A DNA stretch of 24,614 nucleotides from an uncultured Collinsella sp. (GTDB taxonomy: Bacteria > Actinomycetota > Coriobacteriia > Coriobacteriales > Coriobacteriaceae): assembly GCA_900766165.1 (NCBI GenBank), contig CAAFUK010000042.1, forward strand, positions 1 through 24,614, given 5' to 3'. Made by a program: the position numbers and the translations under genes. Positions 21,953 through 24,614 of this stretch are shown here, piece after piece. The notes under the pieces are model-generated. The model had not been told where the DNA came from, searched no databases, and was given only the letters and a program-made list of their open reading frames with translations. Position 1 is the first letter of the stretch. Each line of letters begins with the position of its first letter.

Positions 21953-23158
21953 ATGAGCGGACTGATTATCGATAGCGAAGCCTGTATCGGCTGCGGTCGC
22001 TGCGTTCGCGCCTGTGCCTCGGGCGGCATCGTAGTGGAAGGCGAGCGACCCAACCGATGCGCCCGCGTAACTGACGGCTGCATCCTATGCGGTGGGTGCG
22101 TCGACGCCTGCCCCGTCAATGCTATCTCGATCGAGCGTGACGAGGCCGCTGGTGCGGTGGACCTTGATGCATATCGAGACATTTGGGTCTTCGTGCAGAC
22201 TGACGAGCACGATGCCGTGGCTCCCGTGGCCTACGAGCTCATGGGCAAGGGGCGCGAGCTTGCCGATGCTCGCGGCTGCCGTCTGGTGGCACTGGTCGGC
22301 ATGAGCCCCGAGGGCTCGCTTGGGGACCTGGAGCATCTGGTTTGCGCGGGCGCCGACGAAGTCCTGGCCTGTCGCGACGAGCGCCTGCGCCAAAACGATG
22401 CGGAGGTCTACGCCCGCTTGATCTGCGATTTGGCAGCCGAACGCAAACCCGAGGCCATCCTATATGGTGCAACCGCTTTTGGTCGCGAACTGGCACCCGG
22501 CGTTGCCGTGCGTTCGCAGACGGGTCTTACGGCCGACTGCACCGTGCTTTCGATGGATGCGGAGTCGGGCCTACTGCAGCAGACGCGCCCGGCGTTTGGC
22601 GGCAACTTGATGGCCACCATTATCTGCCCCAATCATCGTCCCCAGATGGCAACGGTGCGTCCCGGCATCTTTGGAGCGCCCGAGTTTGATTACGGCCGCT
22701 CTGGCACGATTACCCAGGTATCGCTGGCGGATGATGTTAAGGCCCGCGTCAATATCTCGATTCCAGCCGAGGAGTGGGGGCAGCAGGCATCAATTGCCGA
22801 TGCCGAGCGCCTGGTCGTGGTGGGCCGCGGCATTGGCTCCAAGAAGAATCTGCCTCTGATGCGAAAGCTCGCCGATGCGCTGGGTGCCGAGCTTGGTTGC
22901 ACGCGTCCCGTCGTGGAGGCGGGTTGGCTGGAGTACCGCCACCAGATTGGCCAGACCGGCGTGTCGGTTTCGCCTAAGCTCCTCGTGAGCATCGGCGTTT
23001 CGGGTGCTATCCAGCACCTAGCCGGCATCGGCGGCGCGGAGTGCATCATCGCCGTCAACGAGGACCCGGATGCTCCCATCTTTGGCGCTGCGCAGTACAA
23101 AGTTGTCGGCGACGCCGTCGAAGTCGTCGAGGAGCTCCTGGCCCAGCTCGAGCGCTAG
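21953..23158 (+). CDS. etfA: Electron transfer flavoprotein alpha subunit with N-terminal 2x[4Fe-4S] ferredoxin
   Basis: 401 residues, longer than simple EtfA (about 310-330) because of an N-terminal ferredoxin domain. Cysteines 11, 14, 17, 21 and 43, 46, 49, 53 form two CxxCxxCxxxC sets; the second has the usual CP, the first lacks it. The EtfA part follows from about 67. The C-terminal FAD domain has GRGIGSKKN (about 284-292), SIGVSGAIQHLAGI (about 340-353), and VNEDPDAPIF. Such ferredoxin-EtfA proteins occur in electron-confurcating lactate dehydrogenase and related complexes, where they take electrons from reduced ferredoxin. It starts one base after the etfB stop. Its own stop overlaps the convergent HD gene stop by 4 nt. 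Confidence 0.9.
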   Translation: MSGLIIDSEACIGCGRCVRACASGGIVVEGERPNRCARVTDGCILCGGCVDACPVNAISIERDEAAGAVDLDAYRDIWVFVQTDEHDAVAPVAYELMGKGRELADARGCRLVALVGMSPEGSLGDLEHLVCAGADEVLACRDERLRQNDAEVYARLICDLAAERKPEAILYGATAFGRELAPGVAVRSQTGLTADCTVLSMDAESGLLQQTRPAFGGNLMATIICPNHRPQMATVRPGIFGAPEFDYGRSGTITQVSLADDVKARVNISIPAEEWGQQASIADAERLVVVGRGIGSKKNLPLMRKLADALGAELGCTRPVVEAGWLEYRHQIGQTGVSVSPKLLVSIGVSGAIQHLAGIGGAECIIAVNEDPDAPIFGAAQYKVVGDAVEVVEELLAQLER

Positions 23159-23967
23159 GCGCGCGCCAGCCAGTCGCGCATCTCGTCCTTTAAGCGCTCC
23201 CAGGTCGCTTGCGTGGCGGGATCGGTAAAGGGCCGCACGATACCAAAGGGCGCGTCGAGCAGGCGGTAGATATCGCCCTGCTTGCGCGCCAGCGCGCGGC
23301 TTGCGGGATAGACGAGCTCAAACATAAAGCAGATGAGCCCCACCAAGTAGTCGGCCGGCTCATCGCGTTCGTCGCGTGCGACGCAGCGGTGTTCGTCAAA
23401 GGCGGCAAGCGTCGGTACCGAGAAGTGGCTGGTAAGAAATGTATCCTCATCAACCTTGAGGATGGTGTCGACGGTGCTGTCGGCGATGGTGCGCATAATG
23501 TCGATCTTGTCGCCATCGCGCACGATATCGCAGAAGTTCCACGTGCGGGTGTCGAGTTCCGTGGGTAGGCGAAAATCGCTGTGGTGGGCGATGCTTGCAC
23601 GGATGAGCTCGTCTTCTGCCGGATCGTCGATAAAGTCGCGGATACTTGTTGTCGCGGGCGCGTCTGCAGGGTTTTTGCCAAAGAGAACCTCGACGCCCAA
23701 CTCCGCATGGCTCATACTCTCGGCATCCTTAAACGTGTCCCAGCGTCGCAACTGTTCAAAGCGACCCATATCGTGTAGCAGGCCGCAAAGCCACGCTAGG
23801 TCAATGTCCTGCGGTGACCAGTCCTGTTCGCGCGCCACGGCATCGCATACCTCGGCAACGTGGTACGTATGCTCGATTTTGAGCGCGATACGCGGATTGG
23901 CGGCATCGTAAGCATCGGTATAGGTCTTGAAGGCCGCGACTGCCGTCGTTCGATCGATAGCTGTCAT
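23155..23967 (-). CDS. HD-domain metal-dependent phosphohydrolase
   Basis: 270 residues. Metal ligands of the HD superfamily are visible: H33 (IEHTYHV), H65-D66 (GLLHDMGRF), and H88 in MSHAELGVEVLF. A conserved IAHHSDFRLP segment and a later DKIDIMR motif fit HD hydrolases acting on nucleotides or phosphate esters; the substrate cannot be told. AGGAAG precedes the ATG. It is convergent with etfA (4-nt overlap) and divergent from the AzlC gene, with a 137-nt control region between. Confidence 0.8.
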   Translation of the reverse strand: MTAIDRTTAVAAFKTYTDAYDAANPRIALKIEHTYHVAEVCDAVAREQDWSPQDIDLAWLCGLLHDMGRFEQLRRWDTFKDAESMSHAELGVEVLFGKNPADAPATTSIRDFIDDPAEDELIRASIAHHSDFRLPTELDTRTWNFCDIVRDGDKIDIMRTIADSTVDTILKVDEDTFLTSHFSVPTLAAFDEHRCVARDERDEPADYLVGLICFMFELVYPASRALARKQGDIYRLLDAPFGIVRPFTDPATQATWERLKDEMRDWLARA

Positions 23968-23984
23968 AATGACTTCCTAAAAAG

Positions 23985-24004
23985 CTGTGTCTTTCTGTGT
24001 CTTT
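23985..24004 (-). repeat. Tandem 10-bp repeat in the HD-gene leader
   Basis: CTGTGTCTTT occurs twice head to tail (minus strand AAAGACACAG twice), about 20-35 nt upstream of the HD gene start. It could be a regulator site or a slippage-prone repeat. Confidence 0.4.
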
Positions 24005-24008
24005 CGAT

Positions 24009-24044
24009 CCGGTGGCAATTGTAGGCGAACTTTATTGCCACCGG
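24009..24044. promoter_or_regulatory. Perfect 11-bp inverted repeat, HD/AzlC divergent region
   Basis: CCGGTGGCAAT and ATTGCCACCGG are perfect arms 14 bases apart. On the minus strand TACAAT, a good -10 match for the HD gene, overlaps one arm. There is no T-run on either side, so an operator is more likely than a terminator. Confidence 0.55.
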
Positions 24045-24104
24045 GCGATGATTCTGCCGCGTCGTTGAATGCGGCTCGGAAAGCTTGTCGGGACGAGGAA
24101 CGCT

Positions 24105-24614
24105 ATGGTGCTCAAAATCGTTAGAACCGTCTGGCCAGTGATGCTTACCTATGTTGCAATAGGCGCGCCGTGCGGAATGATCATGGGGCAGACGGGAATG
24201 GAGCCCTGGATGGTCTTTGCTCTAAGCAGTACGTTTGTGACGGGCAGCGGCCAGTTTATGATCTGCAACCTGTGGCTGGCGGGTGTGCCTGCAGCATCGA
24301 TCGTCGCGAGCGTTGCCGCCATCTCCTCGCGTTTTGCGCTTTACTCGGCATCGATCGCACCGCATCTGAGGGGTGCCTCGAAGCGTCAGACGCTGGCTGT
24401 TGCCGCGACACTTACCGAGGAGGCATATGGCATCTCGCTTGCCAAGTTGGTTGAAGGGGAGGATTGGGGCCCGCGCGAGTCCTTTGTGCTCAACGTGATC
24501 CTCATCGCAACATGGGGCGTTTCGTGTACGATGGGCGCCATCGTCGGCGCCGTTGTCGATGTTCCCACCGCCATTGCAGCCTTTGTCTGCACCTCGCTCT
24601 TTATCAGATCGGAA
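24105..24614 (+). CDS. azlC: AzlC family branched-chain amino-acid exporter subunit (partial)
   Basis: The first 170 residues of a membrane protein, cut by the window end. The segments IGAPCGMIMGQTGMEPWMV (18-36), FVTGSGQFMICNLWLAGV (42-59), and SSRFALYSASIAPHL (71-85) match the AzlC permease family (LIV-E type), which usually has about 230-240 residues and works with a small AzlD partner. Several membrane helices are visible. GAGGAA lies five bases before the ATG. AzlD would be expected just beyond the window. Export of leucine, isoleucine and valine is the family role; the actual substrate is not shown here. Confidence 0.8.
   Translation, partial: MVLKIVRTVWPVMLTYVAIGAPCGMIMGQTGMEPWMVFALSSTFVTGSGQFMICNLWLAGVPAASIVASVAAISSRFALYSASIAPHLRGASKRQTLAVAATLTEEAYGISLAKLVEGEDWGPRESFVLNVILIATWGVSCTMGAIVGAVVDVPTAIAAFVCTSLFIRSE

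Noticed and set aside
1..24614. CRISPR array, tRNA or rRNA gene, insertion sequence or prophage
   Set aside because: No regularly spaced repeats, cloverleaf-like sequences, transposase or phage structural genes were seen.

Overview
This 24.6 kb window is GC-rich chromosomal DNA from an anaerobic, Gram-positive-type actinobacterium. Gene content fits the Coriobacteriia (Collinsella-like): a Ski2-type helicase with a DUF3516-like tail, a bacterial Elp3, an electron-confurcating 2-hydroxyacid dehydrogenase with EtfBA, and a small sortase substrate. This placement is inference from family knowledge; no search was run. No tRNA, rRNA, CRISPR array, transposase or prophage gene was seen. Genes are tightly packed, with several 4- to 8-nt start/stop overlaps.

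Layout. (1) 45-4657, minus strand: a Trm9/ALKBH8-like methyltransferase, a divergent TrmB and a large Ski2-like helicase. (2) 4925-9428, plus strand: a membrane-tethered XRE regulator overlapping a DUF4097-type membrane protein, then a terminator-like hairpin, then elp3 (apparently leaderless) and a membrane-anchored spermidine-synthase-like protein. (3) 9455-15073, minus strand: a three-gene unit, TerB_N/TerB_C protein -> BrxD-like ATPase -> Lhr-like helicase, with its own extended -10 promoter. This is the best candidate for an incompletely described DNA-processing or defence system. (4) 15163-15879, minus: a DUF554 membrane protein. (5) 15998-19186, minus: a five-gene envelope operon made of two small proteins (one cytoplasmic, one membrane-anchored), a secreted beta-rich protein, an 86-residue LAQTG sortase substrate and a 470-residue cysteine-rich secreted protein. 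(6) 19533-23158, plus: FAD-linked 2-hydroxyacid dehydrogenase, EtfB, and ferredoxin-EtfA, overlapping or abutting as one operon. (7) 23155-23967, minus: an HD-domain phosphohydrolase. (8) 24105-24614, plus: the start of an AzlC-type branched-chain amino-acid exporter, cut by the window edge.

How the genes may work together. Three tRNA-modification-type genes lie within about 6 kb: TrmB (m7G46), Elp3 (cm5U34) and a Trm9-like methyltransferase. In eukaryotes Trm9 acts after Elp3 to make mcm5U34, so a bacterial version of that pathway is a testable reading. The dehydrogenase and EtfBA resemble the lactate dehydrogenase/Etf complex of acetogens, which couples lactate oxidation to NAD+ at the expense of reduced ferredoxin. 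The TerB/BrxD-like/helicase unit has no PglZ, PglX or BrxC beside it, so it is not a BREX locus, although two of its parts are related to BREX proteins.
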